From positions 12,313,463 through 12,377,462 of the forward strand of contig CM048554.1 of assembly GCA_026413225.1 (NCBI GenBank): DNA of 64,000 nucleotides, written 5' to 3'. The notes under the pieces were generated by a model that was not told the DNA's origin, did not search any database, and was given only the letters and a program-made list of their open reading frames with translations. The translations under genes were made by a program, and so were the position numbers. Of this stretch, positions 27,110 to 39,449 are shown piece by piece; positions within the stretch are counted from its first letter, which is position 1; every line of letters begins with the position of its first letter. This stretch comes from Otis tarda (Eukaryota; Chordata; Aves; Otidiformes; Otididae).

Positions 27110-27596
27110 TGTTGACGCGGAAGTAATGGACACTGCTGATGACCAATATGATCAAGCAAATGCCAATTTATTGTTGATACATTCCGGTTAATATAGCCCT
27201 TCTAATTCCGTATCATGCGCAAGCTCTCTACTAATTGGCTAACTATATCATGCACGCGCTCTTTGCTAAAATATGATTCGTTAAGTCTCTTTGTTCACGC
27301 GCACATTTCTCTCCACCTGCACCCTGCTTCACGTTCAGCCCCCAGTCACGTATGCCAGCTGTTTTCCTTCTTCTCAAGGTTGCTTGGTTTACTTTCTCAC
27401 AGGAAGCTTCATTACTTTCTCACAGGCGGCCTCATTATTTTCTCACAGGTGGCTTCAGTACTTTCTTACAGGCAGCTTCAGTACTTTCTCACAAGCGGCT
27501 TCAGTGATGTCCTTGAGGCCTGCTGCTCGCAAACATAACAATTCCATTCGGTCTGGATTGTTCACTAAGTGCCCCTGATACTCCAGGTATCCAACA
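27110..27596 (-). mobile_element. Solo LTR, ERVK-like, with 6-bp target duplication
   Basis: This 487-bp element starts TGTTG and ends CAACA, a 5-bp terminal inverted repeat, and lies between perfect CCTTGG duplications. On the minus strand it reads from TGTTGGATACC to CGCGTCAACA. A TATATTAA-like box (complement of about 27187-27197) is followed about 20 bases later by an AATAAA signal (complement of 27167-27172), a compact promoter/polyadenylation layout seen in avian LTRs. The first third of the minus-strand LTR (U3) carries five 23-bp tandem repeats. No internal retroviral genes adjoin, so it is a solo LTR. Orientation and class are inferred from these signals and the duplication length. 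Confidence 0.88.
27389..27503. repeat. 5 x 23-bp tandem repeat inside LTR U3
   Basis: Five consecutive units of the form KTACTTTCTCACAGGNRGCTTCA lie at 27389, 27412, 27435, 27458 and 27481, each exactly 23 bp with 1-4 differences. They sit in the U3 (promoter-upstream) part of the minus-oriented LTR, where tandem enhancer repeats are commonly found in retroviruses. A role as enhancer units is inference. Confidence 0.92.
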
Positions 27597-27602
27597 CCTT
27601 GG
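27597..27602. repeat. Target-site duplication, right copy (CCTTGG)
   Basis: Exact match to 27104-27109, directly after the LTR terminus CAACA. Confidence 0.85.
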
Positions 27603-30600
27603 TGATTTCCTTGGGTTTCTGGAGGAATCTTTTAGGGATGAAGTGGGAAACTTGCTCCAGGTCTGCAGGCAAATGCTGTGCTGTGCATAGCAGCATCTCA
27701 AAGGCTTGCATCTTTCTTTTCCCAAAATAATCCTTTCCAGAACATCCTGTGGTCTTTGCTGAAAGGCCCTGAGGTCGAGGGCTATTGAAAAACTCAGTCC
27801 CTTCCTTTGTGTTCACTTCTGCACTGTTTTCTGTGCCATGTGAACATGCACATTAAACCTTCAGACACCAAATCAACACAACTCTCCCAGCTCAGTAATG
27901 GAGGTTATAAGCCAGCTGAACAAGTTGAGACTTACTTCTAGGCATTCAGTTTTCATTCTTCATCTGACTAATTAAGCAAGAAACTTGGGTGATAAATTAA
28001 TATGATTAAAACAAATGAAGCAGTGTAGAGTACACCCTTAACTGTGCAGATCATAGGTCACTCCATCTGTACTTGTTTGCTTAGCCCACTCCGGACAAAG
28101 TCCTTGCAGATTTTGAGCATTTAATTGTCAACTCTTCATTTTTTACCGTTCACTGCTTGCAAGCCCACAGATTGTGCGGACATTGAGAGACAAAGGGCCA
28201 AATCCTGCCCCATCCTGCCCCACTGGGAATGAACTGAATCAACAAGATGGGTCAGCGTGCCACCCAGGGTGGGACATGGCTGTGCCCGGCCACTTGCACC
28301 GTACTTTGGATTGAGCAGAAGTAGAAGGCAGTGGTGTTTTACCACGGAGGAATCTCCTACCTTGCAAGACGGTACAGACCTCCTGTCCCCATCAGCTTCA
28401 TGTTTTCAGCTCAAGCTGGATCTCACAATTTGCCCTGAACCCTTTCTCTGGTTGTTTCCAACTGGGGGCAAGGGGTGGCCAGTCTCTGGTCAGGGGGCTT
28501 GTGGCAGTAGCTCATCTTTGTGCAGGTCCTGGGGTACCCTGGCTGCTCCCCTTTCCTTCTGCCCAGCACCAGATCATTAGGGGACTGAGTACCACCCAGC
28601 CACCACTTTTGCATAAATGTGCTGTAACACTGGAGGTACCTGAGTGCTCCTTGGCAGCACTCACGGTCCCCTGGAAGAGAATTGATAACAACCCAATCAC
28701 TTAATTTTGGGGATGGAAACCAGGGACCTGCAATTTCATCTCAGTGATGCATCTCCTGGTCACACAGGCGTGAAAATGCCACGGGGCTTTTGCAGGCAGA
28801 TCTTTGACTCCTTCGTTAGCCAGGCCCACCTGAACATCTCCTTTTGTGCCTCGTTAGGAGCTGTGGCCCCTGCACAGGTAAGTCAGGATTCGGGATGGAT
28901 GCAAGGAAGGGCAAACCTCCAAACATCAGTATTTTTCAGTGCCCCAAGGGTGTAGGTGAGACAGTGCATCTGCTGGCTTGAAGTGGGTATTGTTACTGCA
29001 ATTTGGGATGCCTTTGGGATTAAGCATCAAGCAGCTCTCACAAAGCTCCATTTAGCCAACAGGTCTGAGCTCTCCCTCAAAATCTGATTTCCCTGTCATT
29101 ACTTCTAAAGCTGTCTTTCCCTCTCCTTCTTTCTTTTTTTTTTTTAATTCTTTTCATCCTGGCTAGTTGTAACATGCACGTCCCTGTTATGTTCCTCAGA
29201 TGTACTGCTCTGTTTTTACTTGAACAAAATGTTTCTCTATGCTCTTTTCTCCCCTTTTCCTAGTATTGGCCCTTTCCCCAAATTCCTGGCACAGGCCGTT
29301 TGTTTTCTATGGTTTTGCTTCAGCTGAGCTTGGTTATTGAATGAGCTTTCTTCTTTCCAGAGAGACTCCTGATCCAGCCCCTGGGCTGTTTTTCCAGAAC
29401 TTTAAGTGTTTCCATGTCTTTCCTCTTCTCCACTCCGAGAAGATTTAGTTTTATCCTTTAAAAAAGTGGCAGTATCTTTTATATCTCTACTTCTGACTTG
29501 TCCTCTAAGGACACAAGGTCTATTTAATGGTGCTCCATGTGGGTATGTATCTGTCTATCTGTTGATTCCCTCATAACTAGAATCCATTGGCCAAACTTAA
29601 TGAAGGTGGACAGAGAGTTAGGGGACTCAAAGACTTCAGGTTCTGAAAAGTCTCGTAAATACATGTGAGTGAGCAGACAAGGAAGATGCTTGGTGTTCCC
29701 TAACCAAAGAGCAGAATAGATACTGTGGTTTTGGGGGAAAAACTCAAAAATATGACCTAAGGGCTCCAGATTCAAAGGCAAATGAAGAACATGCACTTTT
29801 TTTCTTTTAAACCCTGTGCTTTTTAAACCATAAAGTCTTATGATTTTGGAGGGACCAGAACAAAGAGCTGGATATAGTGGGTAACGTTGGGCTTAACTCG
29901 CTTTACCTCCCCATACCTCCGCTTCTCCTCTGACCCCACAGAAACCCTTGACGGTGGGACTTTTCCCTGCTGTGTCTGTGTAGCACCCACCACTGCAGGG
30001 TTCCCACCAGGTTGTGCCCTGCGGGGAGGGACTGCATAGGGTCCTAAAAAGTAAGAGTTACAGGCACAGCAATCTCATTCAAGAGCCATGGGATCACCAG
30101 CACCACAGAGAGCAAAGGGGATGGCCTGGCTCGTAGGAGGTGTTTCTTGGGGGCTTTCTTCCTTGGATGGGTGCCCCTTGGCTGCGGTTTGTCTCACAGG
30201 CAGTCTTTCCAAACAGCTCAAAGGAGATAAAACGCTGAGTTGGGGAAAAAGAAAGAAATGGAAAAGCAGGTGGGAAAGGAAGTCAGAAATTGGGAGAGAG
30301 AAAGCAGGAGACAGCTCTCTTGCCTGTCAGAACAGGTAGCTGCAGGCTCAGGGCAAAATATTCCCACATGAAGACCTAAAATCTTCCCCAGCCCCAGCCT
30401 CCTGCGCTCACAGAATCCGCACAAGCGGCCCGCGCGGAATGGGTTGGCACTGCTGAGGAGCACAGCTGAGAACAGCCACATTTGCTTCCTTTAGGAGTTC
30501 AAGTCACTCCCCACAAGGTCTGATAATTCAAGGAGACCTTCTCCAGGGTGGGCATTTGCCTGCCTTCCTAACCACATTTGGCCACGTTATGGGTGTTTTA

Positions 30601-31453
30601 CCTACCATTCCCACACAGAAAAACCCCCTTAGCTGTAATCCAGCTTCTCCCTCCCTGCAGACAGTTATTTATGGGATTTTAATGGGTAGGTCTGAAATGA
30701 CTCCATGTCCAGAATTGCTGCTGCCAAAGGAAGGAGACAAGGGTCTTTGCAAAGGGTTTTAATAATCTTCGCGTTGCTCTGGCTGGCAGCTTTCGGCAGG
30801 CGTCCCACATTCTTCAGTAGCCCTTTCCTTAGCAATGAATGGGCTTTTAGCATGCTCTCACAATGGTTTCTTTTCCTGTGGCACTCAGAAAAAGCTTTCA
30901 GCCTACTCCAGCTGCCGCCTCTGCTGCCTCTCCTTACCCACCCGAAAGACACGGCGGCTCTGCTCAGCGTATCTTCTGCCACTGATAGAGCCGCTCTTTC
31001 ACCTCTGGAAAGAGGTGGCGCGTGAGGAAGGGATGGAAGGATGGCTTTGCCTGTGTTTATTTCCCTTAAAGCTCCTTTGCAAGCCAGGGGTTACAAGGCT
31101 GAGTTAGGACCTCTTCACCACCCCCCTCCAAGGAGCACACGTGCCCCATGGGCCACCAGCCCCAATGCAGGATTCGGGGGCTTCAGCCTGGGGCTGCCAC
31201 CCTGCTCTGCGGCTGAACCTACGGAGACTGAACTTGCACTCCTCGATGCAGGAGGTCTTGGCTCTGATTTAAGGCAGGTGGAAAGTGCACGTTCCTCCCG
31301 CCTCGTTTTCCTTGTCTTAATTCCCAGCGCAGCTGTTCACTCCAAAACCTGCGATGACAGGACTCTTACACAGCCACAGTAGTGTGTAATCTACTCTGCA
31401 CGAATGTGGTGTTTGTTTTTTTTTTCTCCTGGATTTGATAACGATGCTACTTA

Positions 31454-31506
31454 ATTAGGAAGCCAAAATTGCTAATAAAAATTAGGAGCCAAAATTGCTA
31501 ATAAAA
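31454..31506. repeat. Tandem duplication of 27/26 bp
   Basis: Two adjacent copies of ATTAGGA(A)GCCAAAATTGC followed by TAATAAAA lie at 31454-31480 and 31481-31506, differing by one A. This is a recent local duplication in AT-rich DNA. Confidence 0.88.
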
Positions 31507-33029
31507 AGGTCTTTGGAGCTCCCAGCAGTTATCTTGGATACCTACATTAGCAGGTGCCCTAGACACCTTTGAAAATTGTTCAATAGATAAGATAAGCTCA
31601 GATTGTCAAAGGCTTTGAGATCAATGAGAATCATAACCCTCCAATAAACATTAGGCACTTATGTACTTTTCTAGGTCTGGCTAAGAAATGCACCTGAAAC
31701 TGTGAACTTCAGCAGCAAAAAGCTCATTCTCCGTAATGCAAACATGATGGGAGGAAAGGGGGAGAGTGGCAATGTAACATGCTGCTCTGACTTCTTAAGA
31801 ATTTGAGGTTATTTTCATACTGACCTGCAGTCTCACTACACGAGCTTCTGTGTTTCCCTTTTCTCTTAACTTTATTTATTTTGCTGCCTAGGAAAGCAAT
31901 GAGTATGTGTTTACCATTTTCCTTATGCATATGCAACTCCCCTATGTTTCCACATATTTCTCTGCATCGTTTCAGGATTAAGGAGAAAATCTACGTCTCC
32001 CCTTTCTCTGATATTAGGGCAACTACTTTATAATTCACACAGAGAGTTGGGACAACAGTAGACACAAGGTAAGTTTTAGACTTGTTCCTAGAAAATTGTA
32101 CATTGGCATATGCACTGGGAGAAGTGTTTTTGTGTGGCTCTGTCCTTCTGTCCCTCTTGAGCCCAGCATGCAACTTCACCGAAATATCACTGAAGGGTGG
32201 AGACCTTTCAGGAAGTGTATTTCTGTGAGTTTCATTAAAATGGGCAGGTTGGCTGAAGAGAAACCTCCACTGAGGAGCTGTCTGAGATTACCCCTGTGCA
32301 GAAATCCAAGGATTCACAGCCTTGGAGACCTACAGCCTGGTGAGATGGGTTGGTCTTAGGCACCTCCTGGGCCCGAATACCAAATTCCCCTCATCACAAA
32401 GGAGGGAATTGCACTGGGTGGCTGAACGTCAGCCTCAGAGGACAGAGGCAAAGAGACTGTAACGCTTTCTTAAATCTCTATTTCACAGATATAGCAAGCA
32501 CAGCAAGTTTTTAGTGGTTTGATACTTTACACGGGCGGTTAATGCACCCACTTAGTGAATCAACCAAGTCAGAAGACATCGCTGGCCGGATGCCATCTTC
32601 AGCAATAGGTCAGATGCAGCCATGGTAGCTACCTACCTCTCTTTCTCTGGCCTAAAAGAGATTTATAGTCCTGAGGTCTTGGCATCATTGACCAAGTACC
32701 GCTTCAACAGTCATCACTTCTTATACCAATCAAGTATAAACTTATTTTTTACATGGAGGAGAGGAGGGCTCTACCCTGACCACTGACAAACATCGTTTCG
32801 GATACCCCCGATGATGAGGTATAGCTGTCATAGTAGCACTGCATCTGAAAATCTCAGGCAAAGTGGCACGGTCCTAAAATAGCAGCCTGAAAAATGGCAG
32901 TACCTGCTTTCTCCTTGACACCTTTACTGGTGTTACAGCACTACAGCCACACGCACGCACAGAGCAGTTGCTCTTTGCTCCAGGCTGGTTACTTTTCTGC
33001 CTAATCCATACACAGCCATCAGGGGCCTT

Positions 33030-33540
33030 GTAACTGCCGGCCGTGCTGGAATCTGTGGCTGCGGACCTTGGCAGCGGCGCACGTAGCTGTGTTACTGCTG
33101 AAGCGCCGCACCGAGAGGGGAAGCAGCTCCTCTGGTTGTAACGGGCTGCCTTCGTTAGCTCCTGCCTGCTGACTCTGCCGCCTTGGCTGTAGCTTGGCAG
33201 GGGAGAGAGGAGTTTCCACCTATCGTCAATCTGTGCCACATTCTTCTCGGTCCACGCGTTTGCTCCCCCAGGCCCTTGGTGTGGCCACCGTCGCACTCCT
33301 GCGGCAAGCTGGGTGCATGGGCAGACATCCTCACAGACCAGTGGGCAAAGGGCACAGCGGCACGGACCCGTACGTTCCCTGGCAGGAGCTTTACCGCTCC
33401 TGTTCGCTGTCGTCCCAGTTCACTGTCACTCGTAATCAGGGATACAGTACTCATTGTCATACCGTAATCAGGGATAAAATGTGTAAGGACAGAGATTCCC
33501 CGTGCTGCTTCTAGCCACCAAATCACAACCGACGTTCAGA
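33030..33540. promoter_or_regulatory. CpG-dense patch, possible CpG island
   Basis: By eye about 35 CpG dinucleotides fall in roughly 500 bp, against only a few in the neighbouring kilobases. Examples include runs around CAGCGGCGCACG, AAGCGCCGCACCG, CCACGCG and GGACCCGTACG. The density suggests an unmethylated regulatory region, a promoter for a non-coding transcript, or a young CpG-rich insertion. A 14-base motif CGTAATCAGGGATA occurs twice near 33431 and 33463. Minus-strand frames of 123-140 codons cross it but show no known domain. I cannot choose between these explanations. Confidence 0.4.
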
Positions 33541-36500
33541 AATTACTCATGCTTTTTTCCTCTCCCTATCTTTTTATAGCATGTTCCATTACAGCTGGTG
33601 TAAATCAAGGCACACTCTGCTTGCATGTTAATTCTCCAACACCCAGCACATCCTCAGCTGTCTAACTTACCTGCTTCCTGGCACTAGCGAAGTGCTTTAT
33701 CGACCCAAAACCATTGGAAAAAATCAGCATGCACTTCTGCTCAGAACGCTCACAAGTTCTTCATTCAAGCACGTTTCCCGCAGTTGAAACCCTCTGATCG
33801 TTCCCCTTGCTTCTCCAGTAGCAAAGCTCCACCGTGAGAGGAGATCACACAGCTTGTTTTCAGAGCAGCCCAGTTTGTTTTGAAATCCTAACCCTGCATT
33901 TCCCCTGCCAGCTAGAGGCAATGTCCCCTGCTAGGACAGGATGTCACATGTCCAAGATCTTGAACGTCTGTGCTGGTCCTTGCCCTTTTTTCCTGCTTTT
34001 CTCTTCTTTACCCTCAGAGAAAAATCTCAGGGAGACCCTACGAAGAAGAAAATGCCATTATTCTTGGGAGATGCATCGGGGCCCTTCTTTTCCAGCACAT
34101 ACTGGTTTGTTTTTTTTCACGTTTGTATATTATTGTGATTTTGAAAAAGGGGGCAACACACCCAGTTTTAAATTTACTCCTATCTCAATTTGACTTTTTT
34201 TTTTTCCCAGAGCCGTTCAAATGAGCCTTTGAGTAAACAAGGTGTGTGTGTGAGTGTATTAGTCTATACTTTTTATTTTCTTGCTGGTAAACTGCATGTG
34301 CCTTTGGAGGATAAAGTTAAATATTTACCCTAGGTCAACCATCCCTGTCTGCAGAGTTTATATTTTGTTGGAGTTTGGGCAAGCAAGCGGTATTTGCAAA
34401 ATTCCTTGCCTGCCTCTGCTATTAGAAAATACACTCACAAAGGCCTTTTTTTTTTCATCCTCAGAATATTTTTGATTGGGCATGAGAACTTACGTAGCCT
34501 GAAGAGACAGTGTTGTGACACTGTGGCAGGGTTGTGTTTGGGACTGGGTTATTTTGGTTGCTAGCCAGGAACCTACATATAGCAGGACCTGAGGAATAAT
34601 CTTGGGATCCAGCATCACTGAGGTCCAGGGGGGTTTCTTTCCATGGATTCGGATGTCTTCAAATCTGGCTCGTTCTGCTAAGCCCAGGTGGCTGGGTGTG
34701 GGTGGCTGGTCCTGCAGCTAGCTTGTGATGGAGTGAGTCGGTTGGCGGCATGGGGAAGAGGCGAGGAGCACACTTCGTGTTCCTCCCACAGGCAGGCGGA
34801 GAGCATTTCTGTGATGGGGCTGGAGGTTGTCCAAATTGCTTGGCATCCTCAGGCCCAACAAAGTCTTCTTGCCAAACTAAAGTCTGCATACCAAGGAAGT
34901 GCTCTAGGCCTTCCTGCCCCAGCCAGCATGCTGTGGCTCTTCTGAGGACTTCATTTTGCCTGGTAGAAAACAAGGTCTCTCCCACATGCTTTTCATGTAT
35001 TCTCCTCAGAGAAAGGCCACTCTGTAGTATGGCCCCTTGGGACACTGCAGGCTGCCCAGAACAACCCCGTTGGGATGTTTTGGAGCACCTTTATTCAGCT
35101 TCTCATGACAAACACAAAGATGAAACCCAGCCTCTTCCTGCCCTCTTCCCTTTCATCTTGCTCCCTCTTCCCTCACCATGACTTTAAGGCGTCAGTCTTC
35201 AAACTACTTCAAATCAAAGCAGTCACAGGAGACAGGCTGATGGATGACATCTTTCAAAGCCTATAGAGGTTTCTGTTAGATCTCCCAAGAACAGAGGGTA
35301 AGCAGCAGCCAGACCCAAGGAAGCTCCTGAAGTCTGCAGACAACCTTGCTGGTCTTACAAGGAGGGAGAGAGCGGCAGGAAGACAGAGGGAAGCGGAGGT
35401 GGCACCGTTAGTGTTCACTGCACTCCTGCTTCACACAGCTGGCACATGGCTTTGTAGGAAACGTGGCCCGAGGGCTACTCTAACCTGTGCCAAGAGGGCG
35501 CGTATCAGCTGCGAGCGTCAAGGACCTGCTCTTTGGAAGCCTTCCTCTCCTCCCCTGGCAAAGAAACACGAGTCTGATTTCTTTCAGACTTCGTGTTGAC
35601 CTTCCCCAGGTGTGGAAAACCTTCTCCTCTGTTTCTTGTGGGCTTTTCCACCCTCTGAAACCAATGTCATTGGAGGGCTCTTGTGCCAGCAACTTGATAT
35701 GCGTTGATGTGGCCCTATGAATGATGGAGAAAACACCCACCGGATGGATGTATTATCATTGTAGATTATCAAAAGCTAAGGGTGTAGCAACTGCTATGTT
35801 ATTCCATGGGCTTTGCTCTTTCAGAAGTGTTTGTTACGTATAGTCTATTGTGCTTGTGCTTTGTGCTAGTACATAATAATACCTAACACACACAGCAGGA
35901 CAGATAGATGCTATGTAGTCATGCAGAGTGGATTCCACTTCTTTTTTCTTCCCCAAAACCAAAAATCAGAAGGCAGAAGCTGTCTTAAATACCTTAATTT
36001 CCATGAGATGAGCAGCACTGGGATGAGTTAAGGGTCAAATCTGACTTTCTCCAGAGATCACAGCTGTTGCTATCCAGAGGTTTGATCTGATTGCAGAGGC
36101 CACCATGAAGTCCAGAGCTAGCTCCAGATGTGGAGGTCCTCCATATAAATATACATTTATATTTTTGAAGTCAGGGCAGAAAAAAAGTATGACGCAGTTC
36201 AGATGCCAGGTTACACCTCCTCTGATGAACAAAAAAATCATCTTGAGTTTGCAATGTTGAGTGAGTGTAATATATACAGAACTGACAGAGGGAGGAAAAT
36301 AATTATTTTCTATTATATTGTTGTACAGTCTGGTTTTGGTGAGACCCGCATTTTCAGTCGGGGCTGGATAGGGGGGCGTCACATGGCAGAAATTGCCTGA
36401 AACCTGGGTGTCCTAAACCAATTGTCTAGGTCTTCTCCACACTCAGTAGAGCCCAGCAGATACCTCCATGGGAATTTCATCTCATCTGCCTCAGACACAT

Positions 36501-36636
36501 CTTTTAAACAGGGGTGATCTGCCCTCTATCTCTATTGACTATGGGAAAAGCAAGAATTAGGCATTAAATTTCTAGGTGGCAACAGCTAGATTACATAGAT
36601 CCCATTCTAACTGTCCTTCCCACTGATTTGCAGCAA

Positions 36637-36903
36637 GATTTTAAAATAGAGGGAGGTAGATTCAGATTAGACATCAGGACATTTTTTTTTTACACTGAGG
36701 GTGGTGGAACACTGGCACAGGTTGCCCAGAGAGGAGGTGGAAACCCCATCCCTGGAAACATTCAAGGCCAGGTTGGACGGGGCTCTGAGCAACCTGATCT
36801 GGTTGGAGATGTCCCTGCTCCTTGCAGGGGGGTTGGACTAGATGACCTTTAAAGGTCCCTTCCAACTCAAACCATTCTGTGATTCTGTGATTCTATGATT
36901 CTA
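36637..36903 (+). mobile_element. CR1 LINE 3'-UTR fragment (copy C)
   Basis: About 267 bp match the CR1 3' end, from the TTTTAAAATAGAGGGAGG segment through TTGCCCAGAGAGGAGG, GGTTGGACGGGGCTCTGAGC and the TCCCTTCCAACTCAAACC box. The copy ends in octamer-like ATTCTGTG/ATTCTATG repeats, the standard CR1 tail. It is less diverged than copies A and B by eye. It is heavily 5'-truncated with no coding part of note. The + orientation is shared with the other two CR1 copies. Confidence 0.95.
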
Positions 36904-39449
36904 AGACTGTGGTAAAGGGTAACAGTGGGAATGGATGAGCAGTAGGAAAAAGGAATTGTAAGACTTTCCTCAGACACATCTTGATATCAACTTCCCTCAA
37001 CAATGCAGGACCTTTTCTGAGGCAAACAGCTCAAAATAAGTCCTGTACTCTGCTTGCTTGGTGCTGAAACAGAGAGGTGAAGGACCTGAGTCCCTTACAG
37101 CTGTTAAGATTTTTTTCATTCCTTTCACTGAGGCTGGAGTTTCAAATACCCGCCATCAAAAAATGATATCAAACAGAATTTGACTGGAAATCAGCAGGAT
37201 CTCTTCCTTCCTGGGCCAGGGGTGAAAACTATGTTGGCTGTCTCCTCACTAAAAGCAAAAGGTATTCTTTTATTTTATTTAAAAGGAACTGGATTTTTTT
37301 CCCCTGTTTTTTTTTTTATTTCTGGAGGAAGCACTCTAGCCCTGTGCAGGTGAAAGCCATCTAAGAAAAAAAAAATTTCTTCAAGTCGCAATAGGGAAAG
37401 TCGAAACCCTTAATTTAGAAGCACCAGCAGGGTGGACATTGGAAACACGCAGCCTCACTCACTGGAAAGTTCCCAAGACCTACAAGCACTGAAATGAAAA
37501 CATGACACAACAGATCAGTCAACGGTTACTACTCAATAAACCAGTGAGCTTCAGAGTTAATCGCTGCAGTCATCCATGAACTCTCAGAGGGTGCAGGAAA
37601 ACAGTGAGCTTTGCCTAGAAGGTCTTTGGGATGATGTCCGTTCATATGGTGGGAGATTTACATGCTCTGTTGTCTTCTTCTTGGCAAAAGCCTTGTCATC
37701 TGAGGATATGTTAAGAAAAGAAGGATAACTGTTTGGATCAGTGTTTAAATCAGAAAATCAAGAGGGGGGAAAAAAAGGAATGGGGAATTGGGAATCCAAA
37801 TTCTCATGGTATCATTGACCAGGAATCTTGACGCAAGCATCCCTACGTCGAGGTGTTCTTCACAAAGCATTGGCTATCACCAACCAGCCTTAGCACGGGT
37901 TAAAAAAACATGCAGTGGGATTGAGGATTTTCGAGGTGAGTGTTCCTGCAGGTCACCTGGCTGTTCTCGTGGCACTGCTGTGGGCAAAGTCAATGCCGCA
38001 AGGACATGGGGAGATCCTCCAGGAGAGGAGGACCCTACTGTTGATTCATATGGTGGAAAAGGCTCTATTTTAACTCTTGCACTGGTCTCATACATATGCT
38101 GCTACAGATGAGTTTTCTGATTTGATACGTTCTTCTTGTTTGCACTTTCCTGAATTTCTCCCCTTGCTTTGCATGCGGGAACAGCATTTCTGCTCATCCT
38201 TGGTTTTAGAATCTTTTCTCAATTCAAACAGAGAATAGACACTTCTATATTTTTGTATTTGTTTTATAATTTTCTGTTGTCCTTTATTTTCCCCTTCTCT
38301 TTTCTTCTTTTCATGGTTAAATGGAAAGAAAAAAGGGTGAGACTGGGAGAGAACAGCTGAGAAAAAGCAAGGGAACAATGAAGCATGATGTTTTCATGAG
38401 GAATACTCTCGAAATGTTAGTTAAAGATCCATTTTAGAAATGCTTCTGATGGGGAAAGAAACAATTATTTTGGAGTGTTAATAGTTTATCATTCACAAAC
38501 CTATTTGCAAACAAAAATCAAAACTGATTTTAAAAGACCAATGTAGCTTTTTGTTCCTTTTGAGGCTGGTGGAATTTCATGTCGTTGAAAGTGTTTGCGG
38601 ATACTTGCTTTCCTGTTTAGTTTAGTCTCTGTTTCCTCTCTCTGCTTATCCTAGTTTGGTGGAACATTCATTCCCAGAGTCCCACAAACCAAGTGTTCTT
38701 CAAAGGGAAGGTTATCAGGGAAAAAAAAATAATCAGTAAGGATATGCCTGGTATCCTGAGTCAAATTTTGGTGCAAGAGCAAGCTACGAGTCAAGACTTT
38801 GCATGGAGCTCTGAGGTAGGTGGTGGTGGACGCAGTTGCTCATCAGCGGTGGTGTTACCTATTCAGATGGAGACAATTCCTCGCAGCTCCAGCCGCGGTG
38901 CAGGGATTTTCATATCTATCCATGAGGCTGGAAAGCAGAAAAGAAACTTATTAAATCAGGATTATTGCCCCATCACGCCCTGTCAGTCTCTTTAATTAGC
39001 CCGGTCTGCTAGAAAAGCAAATGTGTGGCTGGTTGTTTTCACAGCGTGTTTTCTGCTAGGCTGTGCTTTGCTGATGTCAAGAGAACGAACTGAAATGAAG
39101 CCCCTTCTGAAATCCAAACATCGGCTGAAGCTCGTGCAACCGGCTCCGTGAGCAAACGCGACAGTACTGTGCCTCCGAGGCCCTTGCGGATTTGAAAGCC
39201 CTGGGTGTCGTTTGTCAGCCCCTCGTACCATCGGAGGCATCACCTGCTCCTGCGATCAGATGTGGGCTTCAGCCCGGTTCCTCCAGGAAGCATGCCCAGA
39301 GCCCACATGTCTGTGCTGCCCTGCCACCGACGAGCCTGCGGAGCCGCTGGACAGCTTTGGCCGTGGGGACTGGGGGAACAGCCACAGCCTGTCCCAGTGC
39401 AGGGGATGGCTCCTGCCTCTCCGAGGGGTTCCTGGAGAGAGGAGGGGGC
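36904..39449. other. Intergenic DNA upstream of SLC1A4
   Basis: Unique DNA with A- and T-rich tracts (about 37300-37380). An open segment at 38655-38815 on the + strand has splice-like borders and is mentioned under findings. GC content rises after about 39120 towards the promoter. Confidence 0.5.

Larger units (their letters stand above)
27603..36636. other. Intergenic DNA, no gene recognised
   Basis: No open frame in this stretch resembles a family I know. It includes a 27/26-bp tandem duplication at 31454-31506, a CpG-dense patch at about 33030-33540 (separate entry), and short homopolymers. The remainder shows nothing I can name. Confidence 0.55.

Noticed and set aside
27389..27503. CRISPR-like array of 23-bp repeats
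   Set aside because: The units are directly adjacent with no spacers, lie inside a retroviral LTR, and the DNA is from a bird.
30495..30520. tRNA-like GGAGTTCAAGTCACTCC motif
   Set aside because: It has a T-arm-like look, but no acceptor stem, anticodon arm or A box lies at the right distance.
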